A stretch of 7,395 nt of DNA from Lentisphaeria bacterium (GTDB taxonomy: Bacteria > Verrucomicrobiota > Lentisphaeria > Oligosphaerales > Oligosphaeraceae). Of the stretch, positions 1 to 6,082 are shown in pieces. The stretch covers positions 1-7,395 of the forward strand of contig JAEDNB010000106.1 of the NCBI GenBank assembly GCA_016302725.1. The letters run 5' to 3'. A program made the translations under genes and the position numbers. Each line of letters starts with the position of its first letter. Within the stretch, counting starts at the first letter, position 1. The notes under the pieces are model-generated. The model was not told where the DNA came from. It saw only the letters and a list, made by a program, of their open reading frames with translations, and made no database searches.

Positions 1-33
1 CGCACACCCGTCGCCCCCCGGGCAACTTTCCCA

Positions 34-100
34 TTGCAGGATTGAACGCACACCCTCCCGCTTTGCAGAATGCAAGGCACGAAAGGCGGGCGTTTCCCTT
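34..100 (+). repeat. TTGCA-box repeat element, left copies
   Basis: Bases 61-100 match 7308-7347 at 34 of 40 positions without gaps and in the same orientation. The six differences are at 72, 76, 81, 85, 89 and 96. A shorter relative of the first part lies at 34-51 (begins TTGCAGGATTGAACGCAC) and matches the right-hand copy at 15 of 18 positions. The element sits upstream of the tRNA promoter candidate and contains no gene. Its role is unknown; a regulatory binding region or a dispersed intergenic repeat are both possible. Confidence 0.55.
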
Positions 101-137
101 TCCAGCTTACACAGCTTGCAAAAAAACGGGGGAAGGT

Positions 138-167
138 GTTTGCAAACTGGGAAACTTGCCTTATCTT
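138..167 (+). promoter_or_regulatory. Candidate sigma-70 promoter for the tRNA-Gly genes, with palindrome
   Basis: TTGCAA at 140-145 and TATCTT at 162-167 are separated by 16 bases; each matches the sigma-70 consensus at four of six positions. Transcription would start near 174, about 40 bases before the first tRNA. The -35 hexamer lies inside the perfect 10-base palindrome GTTTGCAAAC (138-147), which could be a protein-binding site. The assignment rests on position and moderate consensus match only. Confidence 0.42.
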
Positions 168-213
168 AAACTCGCTTTCCGCCTTGAGGCGGGGAGTCGA
201 GGTCCCAGAAGAT

Positions 214-289
214 GCGGGCATAGCTCAGTTGGTAGAGCGCTACCTTGCCAAGGTAGCTGTCGACGGTTCGAGTCCGTTTGCCCGCTCCA
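214..289 (+). tRNA. tRNA-Gly (GCC), copy 1
   Basis: A complete 76-base tRNA with the 3' CCA encoded. The acceptor arms GCGGGCA and TGCCCGC pair over seven base pairs. The D-arm region reads AGCTCAGTTGGTAGAGC, the anticodon stem is CTACC/GGTAG around the loop TTGCCAA, and the T loop is TTCGAGT. The anticodon GCC at 247-249 reads glycine codons GGC and GGT. An identical gene begins 103 bases downstream, and the pair is probably transcribed together. Confidence 0.97.
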
Positions 290-316
290 TCTTCTTCTTT
301 CCGTGCCTCATCCCAT

Positions 317-392
317 GCGGGCATAGCTCAGTTGGTAGAGCGCTACCTTGCCAAGGTAGCTGTCGACGGTTCGAGTCCGTTTGCCCGCTCCA
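317..392 (+). tRNA. tRNA-Gly (GCC), copy 2
   Basis: Identical over all 76 bases to the first tRNA-Gly, including anticodon GCC at 350-352 and the encoded CCA. The identity extends outside the gene: 212-294 and 315-397 are the same 83 bases, so the pair looks like a recent or homogenised tandem duplication. A 27-base spacer separates the two mature sequences. No promoter is visible in the spacer, so co-transcription from upstream is likely. Confidence 0.97.
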
Positions 393-438
393 TCTTCCTT
401 CCCCCATTCCAGTGGGGCTGGCTCCGCGAAGCCAGGAG

Positions 439-472
439 AGCCGCCAGGGCAGAGATGCCTTTGGCGGCTTTT
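439..472 (+). terminator. Intrinsic terminator after the tRNA-Gly pair
   Basis: AGCCGCCA (439-446) pairs perfectly with TGGCGGCT (462-469). The stem continues inward through GGCA/TGCC to a GAGA loop (452-455), with one bulged base. It ends in TTTT (469-472). It lies 46 bases after the second tRNA and 53 bases before the DUF58 start, so it most likely ends the tRNA transcript. The T tract is short, which lowers certainty slightly. Two small hairpins (402-417 and 418-435) precede it. Confidence 0.72.
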
Positions 473-525
473 CCGTTTCCAGGGGGCTGCCTTCCCGGAA
501 ATTCCGCCGGTTCCCATTCCATTCC

Positions 526-1395
526 ATGCTTTTGCCTCCCCACATTTTGCATCGCCTCAAGGGGTGCCGGCTGCTCTCCCCCCGGAAGATGGCGGGGCTG
601 CCCTCCCAGGGGGTCCAGCGGAGCCGCCGGCCCGGGGAAGGGCTGGAGTTTCACCATTACCGCCCCTACATGGCGGGGGACGATTTGCGCCACCTGGACT
701 GGCGCCTATACGGGCGGGGAGGGGGGCTTTGCGTGCGGGTGCAGACGCCGGACGCGCCAGGCAGGGTCGCCATCTTGCTGGACGCCTCCGCCTCCATGGG
801 ATACCAGGGAAGCCGCTCTCCCTGCAGCAAGCTTTCCTTCGCGGCGCTAGTGGCAGGATGCCTGGCCTGGGTGGCCTCCCGCCAGGGGGACCAGCTGGGG
901 CTTTTCGCCTATGGCGAAACCCTCCGGGAGGAATCGGCGGAACGCCTGAGCCTGGAACAATTCTGCGCCCGCCTGGATTCCCTCGTGTCCCAGGCGGCGG
1001 GAGACGGGGCGGGAAGGGAGGAAGCCTTCCGCCGGTGCGGGGAATTCCTGGGGGGCAGGGGAACGGTGCTCTGGCTCTCCGATTTCTGGGACGACCCCGG
1101 GGCGTTGCCGCTCCAACTGCGCTTCCTCCAGGCCTGCAGTTGCGGCGCACGGGCAATCCAGGTCTGGGACCCGGACGAACTCTCCCTGCCCTTCCAGGGG
1201 GTACGGCGCTTCCGGGATCCGGAGGAGGCGGGGGAGGTGGAGTCCCAGCCCGCCCTGGGACGGGAAGAGTATCTGCGTCGCGTGGAGGGGCATCGCTCCT
1301 TCCTGCGCAGCCTCTTCCAAAACGAGGAGGTGCCCTTTCTCTCCCTGGGGACGGGAGAGGACCCGGGCACGGCCCTCCCTCCCTTCCTCGCCTGA
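526..1395 (+). CDS. DUF58 domain-containing protein (short, von Willebrand A-like)
   Basis: A 289-residue DUF58 protein of the short, soluble kind, with no signal peptide or membrane segment. The family signature occupies residues 39-59: GLEF, then RPY, GDDLR and LDW. A von Willebrand A-like fold follows, with the metal-site motif DASAS at 86-90 and a second acidic strand, LWLSDFW, at 182-188. The molecular function is not established; family members usually sit beside a MoxR-type AAA+ ATPase and are thought to act in chaperone-like or envelope processes. No MoxR gene is in this window. The ATG at 526 was chosen because the N-terminus (MLLPPHILHRL) resembles family starts; the same frame stays open upstream through the tRNAs, which is not coding. 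No Shine-Dalgarno sequence is visible. The family call is firm, the role is not. Confidence 0.88.
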   Translation: MLLPPHILHRLKGCRLLSPRKMAGLPSQGVQRSRRPGEGLEFHHYRPYMAGDDLRHLDWRLYGRGGGLCVRVQTPDAPGRVAILLDASASMGYQGSRSPCSKLSFAALVAGCLAWVASRQGDQLGLFAYGETLREESAERLSLEQFCARLDSLVSQAAGDGAGREEAFRRCGEFLGGRGTVLWLSDFWDDPGALPLQLRFLQACSCGARAIQVWDPDELSLPFQGVRRFRDPEEAGEVESQPALGREEYLRRVEGHRSFLRSLFQNEEVPFLSLGTGEDPGTALPPFLA

Positions 1396-1424
1396 CCGCC
1401 CCTCCCAATCCCCCCGCCTTAAGG

Positions 1425-1473
1425 AAGGGAAAACCCACATTAACGCAATACATTATCCTCCGTTTCCCTTTTT
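1425..1473 (+). other. Inverted repeat in the DUF58-aspartate kinase gap
   Basis: AAGGGAAA at 1425-1432 can pair with TTTCCCTT at 1463-1470, followed by TTT. The 30-base loop is long for an intrinsic terminator and contains the AT-richer stretch ACATTAACGCAATACATTAT, which could hold a -10 element, though no matching -35 was seen. A second small hairpin is possible at 1507-1523 (AAAGG/CCTTT). It is either a weak terminator for DUF58 or a control region for aspartate kinase; evidence is thin. Confidence 0.25.
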
Positions 1474-1567
1474 CGCCGCGCCCTCCAGGACGCGCGGGGG
1501 ACTCCAAAGGCAACTTCCCTTTTGTCGGAACTCCCCCCGTATGCCCGGGGGAAAGCACAGATTCTCT

Positions 1568-2977
1568 ATGCTGAACAAACATACTGTAGAGAAGATTGGC
1601 GGAACCTCCATGTCCCGCTTCGGCGAGGTCATGCGGAATGTCATCATCGGACACCGCAACCCGGAGGACTACTACAACCGGATCTTCATCGTCTCCGCCT
1701 ACGGCGGTATCACCAACCTCCTCCTGGAGGACAAGAAGACCGGCGCCCCTGGCGTCTATGGACGCTTCGCCATGGACGACTCCGCCTGGGAACAGGCCCT
1801 GGAAACGGTGCGGCAGAGCATGCTGGAATACAACCGCTCCTTTGTCAGCATCGGATTGGACCAGACCGCCGCCGATGAATTCGTGAACCGCAGGATCGAC
1901 GGGGTCTGCGAATGCCTCCACGACCTTACCAACCTGCGCTCCTTCGGGCATTTCGACCACAAGAGCTTCCTGCCCCAGACCCGGGAACTCCTCAGCGCCG
2001 TGGGAGAGGCGCAAAGCGCCTTCAACTCCGCCAACATCCTCCGGCGCAACGGCGTCAACGCGCGCTTCGTGGACCTGACCGGATGGAAGGTGGATTCCCT
2101 GCCCACCTTCGACAACGCCATCCTGGGCGCCTTCAAGGACATCGACCTGAGCCAGGAAATGCCCATCGTCACCGGCTATGTGAAATACGACGAGGGCATC
2201 ATGACCCACTTCGACCGCGGCTACAGCGAAATCACCTTCAGCAAGATTGCGGTCCTCACCAAGGCGAGGGAGGGCATCATCCACAAGGAATACCACCTCT
2301 GCACAGGGGACCCGAAGGTCATCGGCACCGACAAGGTGAAGATCATCGGACACACCAATTTCGATATCGCCGACCAACTCTCCGACCTGGACATGGAGGC
2401 CATCCACTCCAAGGCCTCCAAGGACATGGAGCAGTGCGGCATCCCCATCCGCGTCAAGAACGCCTTCGACCCGGAAAACCCCGGCACCCTCATCAGTTGC
2501 GACTACATCTCCCCCACCCCCCGGGTGGAGATGATCTGCGGACGCAGCGATGTGGTGGGCATCGAGGTGGTGGACCCCGAGATGGTCTCCAAGCCTGGCT
2601 ACGACTATGCCCTCCTCCAGAGTTTCGTGGACTACCGCATCAGTTATGTGACCAAGACCACCAACGCCAACACCATCACCCATTTCGTGCCCAGCAAGAA
2701 GATGCCCATCGAGGGGTGCATGGAGGACATCCGCCGCCGGCTGCCCCAGGCCTCCATCTATTCCTTCCCCGCCGCCATTGTCTCCATCATCGGCACCAAC
2801 ATGAAGATTCCCGGCTTCCTCTCCAAGGCGGCCAAGGCGCTTTCCGACGCCCATATCAACACCCTGGCCATGGTGCAATCCCCCCGCCAGATCAATATGC
2901 AGTTCATCGTGCGCAGGGAGGATTTCCACAAGGCGCAGATTGCCTTGCACCGCGCCCTGGTGGAGGAGGTGGAGTAG
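1568..2977 (+). CDS. Aspartate kinase, ectoine-cluster (Ask_Ect) type
   Basis: Catalyses ATP-dependent phosphorylation of L-aspartate to 4-phosphoaspartate, the first step toward lysine, threonine, methionine, diaminopimelate and, in some bacteria, ectoine. The 469-residue protein opens with HTVEKIGGTSMSRF (residues 5-18), where most aspartokinases have KFGGTS, then VSAYGG (42-47). DRGYSEITFS (216-225) replaces the usual GRGGSD-T motif, and GDPK lies at 247-250. These variants match my memory of the Ask_Ect group. The C-terminus (about 328-469) looks like a double ACT regulatory region, the second ACT starting near residue 397. I start it at ATG 1568 because the family begins a few residues before HTVEKIGG; ATG 1541 would add nine residues. 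A purine stretch GGGGGAAAG ends 12 bases before 1568. No ectABC gene is in the window, so an ectoine role cannot be assumed. Confidence 0.92.
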   Translation: MLNKHTVEKIGGTSMSRFGEVMRNVIIGHRNPEDYYNRIFIVSAYGGITNLLLEDKKTGAPGVYGRFAMDDSAWEQALETVRQSMLEYNRSFVSIGLDQTAADEFVNRRIDGVCECLHDLTNLRSFGHFDHKSFLPQTRELLSAVGEAQSAFNSANILRRNGVNARFVDLTGWKVDSLPTFDNAILGAFKDIDLSQEMPIVTGYVKYDEGIMTHFDRGYSEITFSKIAVLTKAREGIIHKEYHLCTGDPKVIGTDKVKIIGHTNFDIADQLSDLDMEAIHSKASKDMEQCGIPIRVKNAFDPENPGTLISCDYISPTPRVEMICGRSDVVGIEVVDPEMVSKPGYDYALLQSFVDYRISYVTKTTNANTITHFVPSKKMPIEGCMEDIRRRLPQASIYSFPAAIVSIIGTNMKIPGFLSKAAKALSDAHINTLAMVQSPRQINMQFIVRREDFHKAQIALHRALVEEVE

Positions 2978-3036
2978 CCATCCCCGCCACCCCGCCCCCC
3001 GCCTCTTCCTGCCGGGGGGGCATTCCCGGAACGACG

Positions 3037-3062
3037 GGCAGGGGGAGGGACTCCCCCTTGCC
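3037..3062 (+). terminator. Strong stem-loop 1 after aspartate kinase
   Basis: GGCA+GGGGGAG (3037-3047) pairs with CTCCCCC+TGCC (3051-3062, one bulged T), giving an 11-base-pair stem with a 3-base loop. There is no T tract, so simple intrinsic termination is doubtful. An upstream CCTGCC (3008-3013) could instead pair with GGCAGG (3037-3042), a competing fold. Confidence 0.4.
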
Positions 3063-3105
3063 GGAACGGGCGGCATTCCCCCAGGCCGGGGAACCGCCCG
3101 TTTCC
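3063..3105 (+). terminator. Strong stem-loop 2 after aspartate kinase
   Basis: AACGGGCGG (3065-3073) pairs perfectly with CCGCCCGTT (3094-3102). Inside it, TTCCCC (3076-3081) pairs with GGGGAA (3088-3093), leaving a 2-base bulge and a 6-base loop. The 15-base-pair stem ends only 51 bases before the next gene. Only TTT follows the lower stem. It could be a terminator, an mRNA 3'-end stabiliser or a leader structure for the hydrolase. Confidence 0.45.
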
Positions 3106-3155
3106 GTTCCAGGACGCAACGAAGTGAACCCCCGAACCCTCCCCGCCGACCACTT

Positions 3156-4628
3156 ATGAATCCCCCGCCGGGCTCCTGGAGATTCCTTCTCCTCCTGCCA
3201 CTCCTCATGCTTTTCCCCTCCTTCCTGCACGGTCAGGAGGCGGGGGGGACGGAACTGCGGGGCGCATGGATCCATTCCCCCAGGGGAATCCCCGGCTGGG
3301 GATGGGAAGCCACGGCAAAGGCACTGGCCGACCACGGCTTCAATGCCCTCTTCGCCAACCTCAGTTGGACGGTCTCCAGCGACTACCCCAGCCAATATTC
3401 CGTCCCCCATCCCGCCCTGCGCCAAAAGGACGGCTCCATGGGGGATTGGCTCCAGGAGTGCCTGGACGCCTGCCGGAAACACGGACTCCAACTCCACGTC
3501 TGGGTGGTGGTCTGCAATATGGGCGAACATACCCCCGCCTCCGCGAAGGAGGCATTGCGAAAGGCCGGCAGAACCCAGGTGGACGCCGACGGCGCCCCTT
3601 CCGACTACCTGGCCCCACAGTTGCCGGAAAACCAGGAATTGCTCCGCCTGGTGCTGACGGAACTGGTGACCCAATACCCCGTGGACGGCGTCCATTTGGA
3701 CTATATCCGATATCCCCTGGGAAAATACGACTGCTCCCCCGCCGCCCGCCGGGATTTCCAGAAGGCATTGGGGCGGGAGGTGGCGGATTGGCCCGGGGAC
3801 GTGATGCCCGGCGGCCCCCTCCGGGAACCCTACCGCCAATGGTGCCGGGACAATGTGACCGCCCTGGTGCGGATTGCCCGGGAGGCCGTGCGCCGGGCCC
3901 GGCCGGGAGTGGCCTTGTCCGCCGCCGTGTATGGATATTGGGATGGTGCGCGGGAGAGCGTGGCCCAGGATGCCGCCCGATGGGTGGAGGAGGGGCTGGT
4001 GGACTTTCTTGTCCCCATGAACTATAGCGGCAAGCCCCAGGAGGCCGCCGGATGGCTGGAGGCCCAGCTCCAGGCGGTGGACGGGCGGGTGCCCGTCTTT
4101 TCCGGGCTGGCGAACTATATGTGCGACTCCCCGGAGGTGCTTCGGCAGGAAATCCGGGAGGCGAGGATTCTGGGGGCGGAGGGTTTCGTCTGCTTCCAGC
4201 TGAAGGAGGAGTTCGCGCGGAAGTGGCTTCCCGTCTTGAAAGGGACGGAGACGGCCACCCCCGCCCCGCCGCCGAAGGCCTGGGACGCCCCGCGCCCCCG
4301 CTGGGAGTGGAGCGGCGGCGCCTGGAGGAATCCCCCCTGGTACCTCTTCTGGCAACGGCCGGGGCATGTCCCCCTCGTGTGCCAGGTGCGCTTCCCCCAG
4401 CCCCTCGCGGCCAGGGAAAGGAAGGCCCTCCGCCCCCGGCTCCTCTTCCAGGGAAGGTCCGCTCCCGGAAAGGTCCAGGCACAATGGCTGGACGAGGCTA
4501 CCCTGCGGCTGGAAACCCTCCCCCTGGAGGACGGGCTCTACCAATGGTGCCTGGAGGAGCATTCCCCTGAGGGTAAACCTCCCCGGGTCTGGAAATCCAC
4601 GGTACGCAGGGTGCTGCCCGCCCCCTGA
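3156..4628 (+). CDS. Secreted family-10-like glycoside hydrolase (GHL10/DUF187 type)
   Basis: A 490-residue protein with an N-terminal signal peptide: basic residue R9, a leucine-rich core at 11-20, and probable cleavage near residue 26 (after FLHG). The mature part is a TIM-barrel of the GHL10/DUF187 family. It shows RGAWI at 35-39, the hallmark VDGVHLDYIRYP at 176-187 with acidic D182 on a barrel strand, and VPMNYSG at 286-292. Family members are predicted carbohydrate-active hydrolases, but the substrate here is unknown. After the barrel, a proline-rich linker (about 369-384) leads to a roughly 105-residue C-terminal region rich in Trp and Pro that I do not recognise and that may be a beta-sandwich. 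ATG 3156 is chosen because it immediately precedes the signal peptide. No Shine-Dalgarno sequence precedes it. Strong stem-loops flank the gene on both sides, so it is probably monocistronic. Confidence 0.88.
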   Translation: MNPPPGSWRFLLLLPLLMLFPSFLHGQEAGGTELRGAWIHSPRGIPGWGWEATAKALADHGFNALFANLSWTVSSDYPSQYSVPHPALRQKDGSMGDWLQECLDACRKHGLQLHVWVVVCNMGEHTPASAKEALRKAGRTQVDADGAPSDYLAPQLPENQELLRLVLTELVTQYPVDGVHLDYIRYPLGKYDCSPAARRDFQKALGREVADWPGDVMPGGPLREPYRQWCRDNVTALVRIAREAVRRARPGVALSAAVYGYWDGARESVAQDAARWVEEGLVDFLVPMNYSGKPQEAAGWLEAQLQAVDGRVPVFSGLANYMCDSPEVLRQEIREARILGAEGFVCFQLKEEFARKWLPVLKGTETATPAPPPKAWDAPRPRWEWSGGAWRNPPWYLFWQRPGHVPLVCQVRFPQPLAARERKALRPRLLFQGRSAPGKVQAQWLDEATLRLETLPLEDGLYQWCLEEHSPEGKPPRVWKSTVRRVLPAP

Positions 4629-4644
4629 CGAACGACCGGAGGAA

Positions 4645-4683
4645 GAGGCAAGGCCCCAGGAGAGCCCCCTCCCTCCTTGCCTC
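4645..4683 (+). terminator. Stem-loop after the hydrolase gene
   Basis: GAGGCAAGG (4645-4653) pairs perfectly with CCTTGCCTC (4675-4683), a 9-base-pair stem around a 21-base C-rich loop. It starts 16 bases after the stop codon of the hydrolase. There is no T tract. It is a candidate terminator or 3'-end stabiliser. Confidence 0.4.
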
Positions 4684-4690
4684 GGGGAAA

Positions 4691-4726
4691 CGGGATTTGC
4701 CGGATTCCCGAAATCCGGAAATCCCG
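4691..4726 (+). terminator. Long stem-loop between the hydrolase gene and pheS
   Basis: CGGGATTT+CCGGATT (4691-4706, bulged G at 4699) pairs with AATCCGG+AAATCCCG (4712-4726) around the loop CCCGA. This is a 15-base-pair, almost perfect hairpin. No T tract follows; the next bases are GGGG then TGGCTTATATTACCC. It is nearly symmetric and would fold on either strand. The likely role is transcript-end formation or a protein-bound palindrome. Confidence 0.45.
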
Positions 4727-4753
4727 GGGGTGGCTTATATTACCCAGTCTCCC

Positions 4754-4833
4754 GGGAAAGCCCCCTTTCCTTGTTGCCAGGAAAAAGGGCAGCTCTCCCA
4801 GGAGCCCCCTGCGCGGGGGAACCCAGTCTTTTT
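4754..4833 (+). promoter_or_regulatory. Structured leader of pheS, possible attenuator
   Basis: GGAAAG (4755-4760) pairs with CTTTCC (4765-4770). Alternatively, the same right arm (CCTTTCCT, 4764-4771) can pair with AGGAAAAAGG (4779-4788) if two A residues bulge. Further down, CCCCC (4805-4809) pairs with GGGGG (4815-4819), and TTTTT follows at 4829-4833, 36 bases before the pheS start. Mutually exclusive stems plus a terminator-like end suggest attenuation, which is known for pheS operons in other bacteria. I see no T-box signature and no Phe-rich leader peptide, so this is inference. Confidence 0.3.
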
Positions 4834-4869
4834 GGTTCAAGGGTCGGTTGAGTTAGGATAGACATCACG

Positions 4870-5913
4870 ATGACGGAATTGGAGAACAAACTGCTGGCGG
4901 TGTTGGCGGAGGTCCAGGAAAGCCTGTCCCGGGCCAAGGATGCCCCGGGAATCGAGGAACTGCGCCTGAAATATCTGAGCCGCAAGGGAATCCTCCCTGC
5001 CATGATGAGCGAACTGGGAAAGGTGCCTCCCCAGGACAAGCCGCAGGTGGGAAAGACCCTGAACCAGGTGAAGAACGGCATCAACGAGGCCTTCGCCGCC
5101 GCCCAGGAACGCCTCTCCGCCCAGGCCGAGGAGGCCAATGCCCTGGATGTGACCCTGCCGGGACGCCGCCGCGCACTGGGGCACCAGCACCCCATCACCC
5201 AGGTCATGGAGGAGGCCGTGGCCATCTTCCGGCGCATGGGCTTCGTGGTGGCCGATGGGCCGGACCTGGAGGATGTGTGGCACAATTTCGACGCCCTCAA
5301 CGCCCCCCAGGACCACCCCTCCCGCGCCGTCTCCGATACCTTCTATTTCGACCTGGAACACCATGACTTCCTGGCGCCGGACACCATGATTCTCCGCACC
5401 CAGACCTCCCCGGTCCAAATCCGCGCCATGCAGGCCCATCCCGCCCCCGTCCGCATCGTCTGCCCCGGACGCTGCTATCGGAGGGACACCCCGGATGCCA
5501 CCCACGGCATGAGCTTCCACCAAATCGAGGGGCTCTACGTGGACAAGAAGGTCTCCCTGGCCGATCTGAAGGGAACCCTCTCCTACTACGCAAAGGAGAT
5601 GTTCGGTTCCTCCGTGAAAATCCGCTTCCGCCCCCATTTCTTCCCCTTTACCGAACCCAGCGTGGAGTGGGACGCCTCCTGCATGATCTGCGGCGGCAAG
5701 GGATGCAAGGTCTGCAAGGGAACCGGATGGATTGAAATCTCCGGCGCCGGCATGGTGAATCCCAAGGTGCTGGAAAACGTGGGCTGGGACCCTCGGGAAC
5801 TCTCCGGATATGCCTTCGGCATGGGAATCGAGCGCATCGCCATGATTCGCTACGCCATCCATGACCTCCGCCTCCTCTACGAAAACGACCTCCGCTTCCT
5901 CCACCAGTTCTAA
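4870..5913 (+). CDS. pheS: Phenylalanyl-tRNA synthetase alpha subunit
   Basis: Catalytic alpha subunit of the cytoplasmic (alpha-beta)2 PheRS, which charges tRNA-Phe with phenylalanine. At 347 residues it is the normal bacterial length. Residues 1-90 are the helical tRNA-binding coiled coil. The class II core then shows HPIT (107-110), motif 1 around LEDVWHNFDALN (133-144), LRTQTSPVQIR (175-185), motif 2 at GRCYRRD (200-206) with HQIEGL (217-222), and motif 3 at GMGIERIAM (317-325). Four cysteines (C271, C274, C279, C282; CMICGGKGCKVC) form a zinc-knuckle-like insertion seen in a subset of bacterial PheS. The start ATG 4870 follows AGGA at 4855-4858, 11 bases away, the most Shine-Dalgarno-like site among the five genes. 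pheT, which usually follows directly, is absent: the next gene is the lactonase-like protein. Identification is very secure. Confidence 0.97.
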   Translation: MTELENKLLAVLAEVQESLSRAKDAPGIEELRLKYLSRKGILPAMMSELGKVPPQDKPQVGKTLNQVKNGINEAFAAAQERLSAQAEEANALDVTLPGRRRALGHQHPITQVMEEAVAIFRRMGFVVADGPDLEDVWHNFDALNAPQDHPSRAVSDTFYFDLEHHDFLAPDTMILRTQTSPVQIRAMQAHPAPVRIVCPGRCYRRDTPDATHGMSFHQIEGLYVDKKVSLADLKGTLSYYAKEMFGSSVKIRFRPHFFPFTEPSVEWDASCMICGGKGCKVCKGTGWIEISGAGMVNPKVLENVGWDPRELSGYAFGMGIERIAMIRYAIHDLRLLYENDLRFLHQF

Positions 5914-5974
5914 TCGACAGAACCGGAAAGGCAACATATCCTCGCCTCCCCACAAAGACGGAAGGCACCCCACG

Positions 5975-6019
5975 GAGCGAAGAGAACCGATACTTAGACA
6001 ACGGCTCTCTTCGCTCTTT
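5975..6019 (+). terminator. Intrinsic terminator after pheS
   Basis: GAGCGAAGAGA (5975-5985) pairs perfectly with TCTCTTCGCTC (6006-6016). An inner CCG/CGG (5987-5989 with 6002-6004) extends the stem past one A-C mismatch to a 12-base loop. TTT follows at 6017-6019. It begins 61 bases after the pheS stop and supports pheS being transcribed without a downstream pheT. Confidence 0.65.
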
Positions 6020-6020
6020 C

Positions 6021-6039
6021 GCTTCCCCACGGGGGAAGC
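6021..6039 (+). terminator. Second hairpin after pheS
   Basis: GCTTCCCC (6021-6028) pairs perfectly with GGGGAAGC (6032-6039) around the loop ACG. It directly follows the pheS terminator stem. It has no T tract and may back up termination or insulate the promoter that follows. Confidence 0.45.
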
Positions 6040-6051
6040 AGGGCGGCGAGG

Positions 6052-6082
6052 TTGTATAAGTAATTTATAATAAATAAGTTAC
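6052..6082 (+). promoter_or_regulatory. AT-rich promoter region of the lactonase-like gene
   Basis: This stretch is conspicuously AT-rich in otherwise GC-rich DNA. It contains a perfect -10 hexamer TATAAT at 6066-6071, which would start transcription near 6078 and leave a leader of about 15 bases. The -10 lies in the near-perfect palindrome ATTTAT-A-ATAAAT (6063-6075). No -35 hexamer is found 16-18 bases upstream (that place is GGGCGGCG); TTGTAT at 6052-6057 is too close. The promoter may need an activator, or may use another sigma factor. Confidence 0.45.

Noticed and set aside
70..525. Upstream extension of the DUF58 frame through both tRNA genes
   Set aside because: The frame stays open by chance. 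It would translate the tRNA sequences, and the family N-terminus starts at 526.
712..726. G-quadruplex candidate (GGG-C-GGGG-A-GGGGGG)
   Set aside because: It lies inside the DUF58 coding region, encoding Gly/Arg-rich residues, and cannot give four separate GGG runs with loops. Expected from GC-rich codon use.
1541..1567. ATG at 1541 as the aspartate kinase start
   Set aside because: It would add nine residues (MPGGKHRFS) not typical of the family, and the bases before it (CCCCCCGT) offer no ribosome-binding site. It cannot be fully excluded.
557..3208. Very long open frame on the minus strand (883 codons)
   Set aside because: It runs opposite two well-recognised genes and the gap between them, its translation is low-complexity (Gly/Pro/Arg and His/Val/Asp rich), and it matches no family. 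It is a shadow caused by high GC; the same holds for long minus-strand frames at 2904-4562, 4837-6030 and 6079-7392.
4730..4861. 43-codon frame starting at GTG after GGGGG and ending 8 bases before pheS, considered as a leader peptide
   Set aside because: It has only two Phe codons, no run of them, and a composition typical of non-coding sequence here. There is no ATG start. Conservation would be needed to revive it.
4629..4869. T-box riboswitch upstream of pheS
   Set aside because: No match to the conserved AGGGTGGNACCGCG antiterminator sequence; GGGGGTGGCTTATATTACCC resembles it only superficially.
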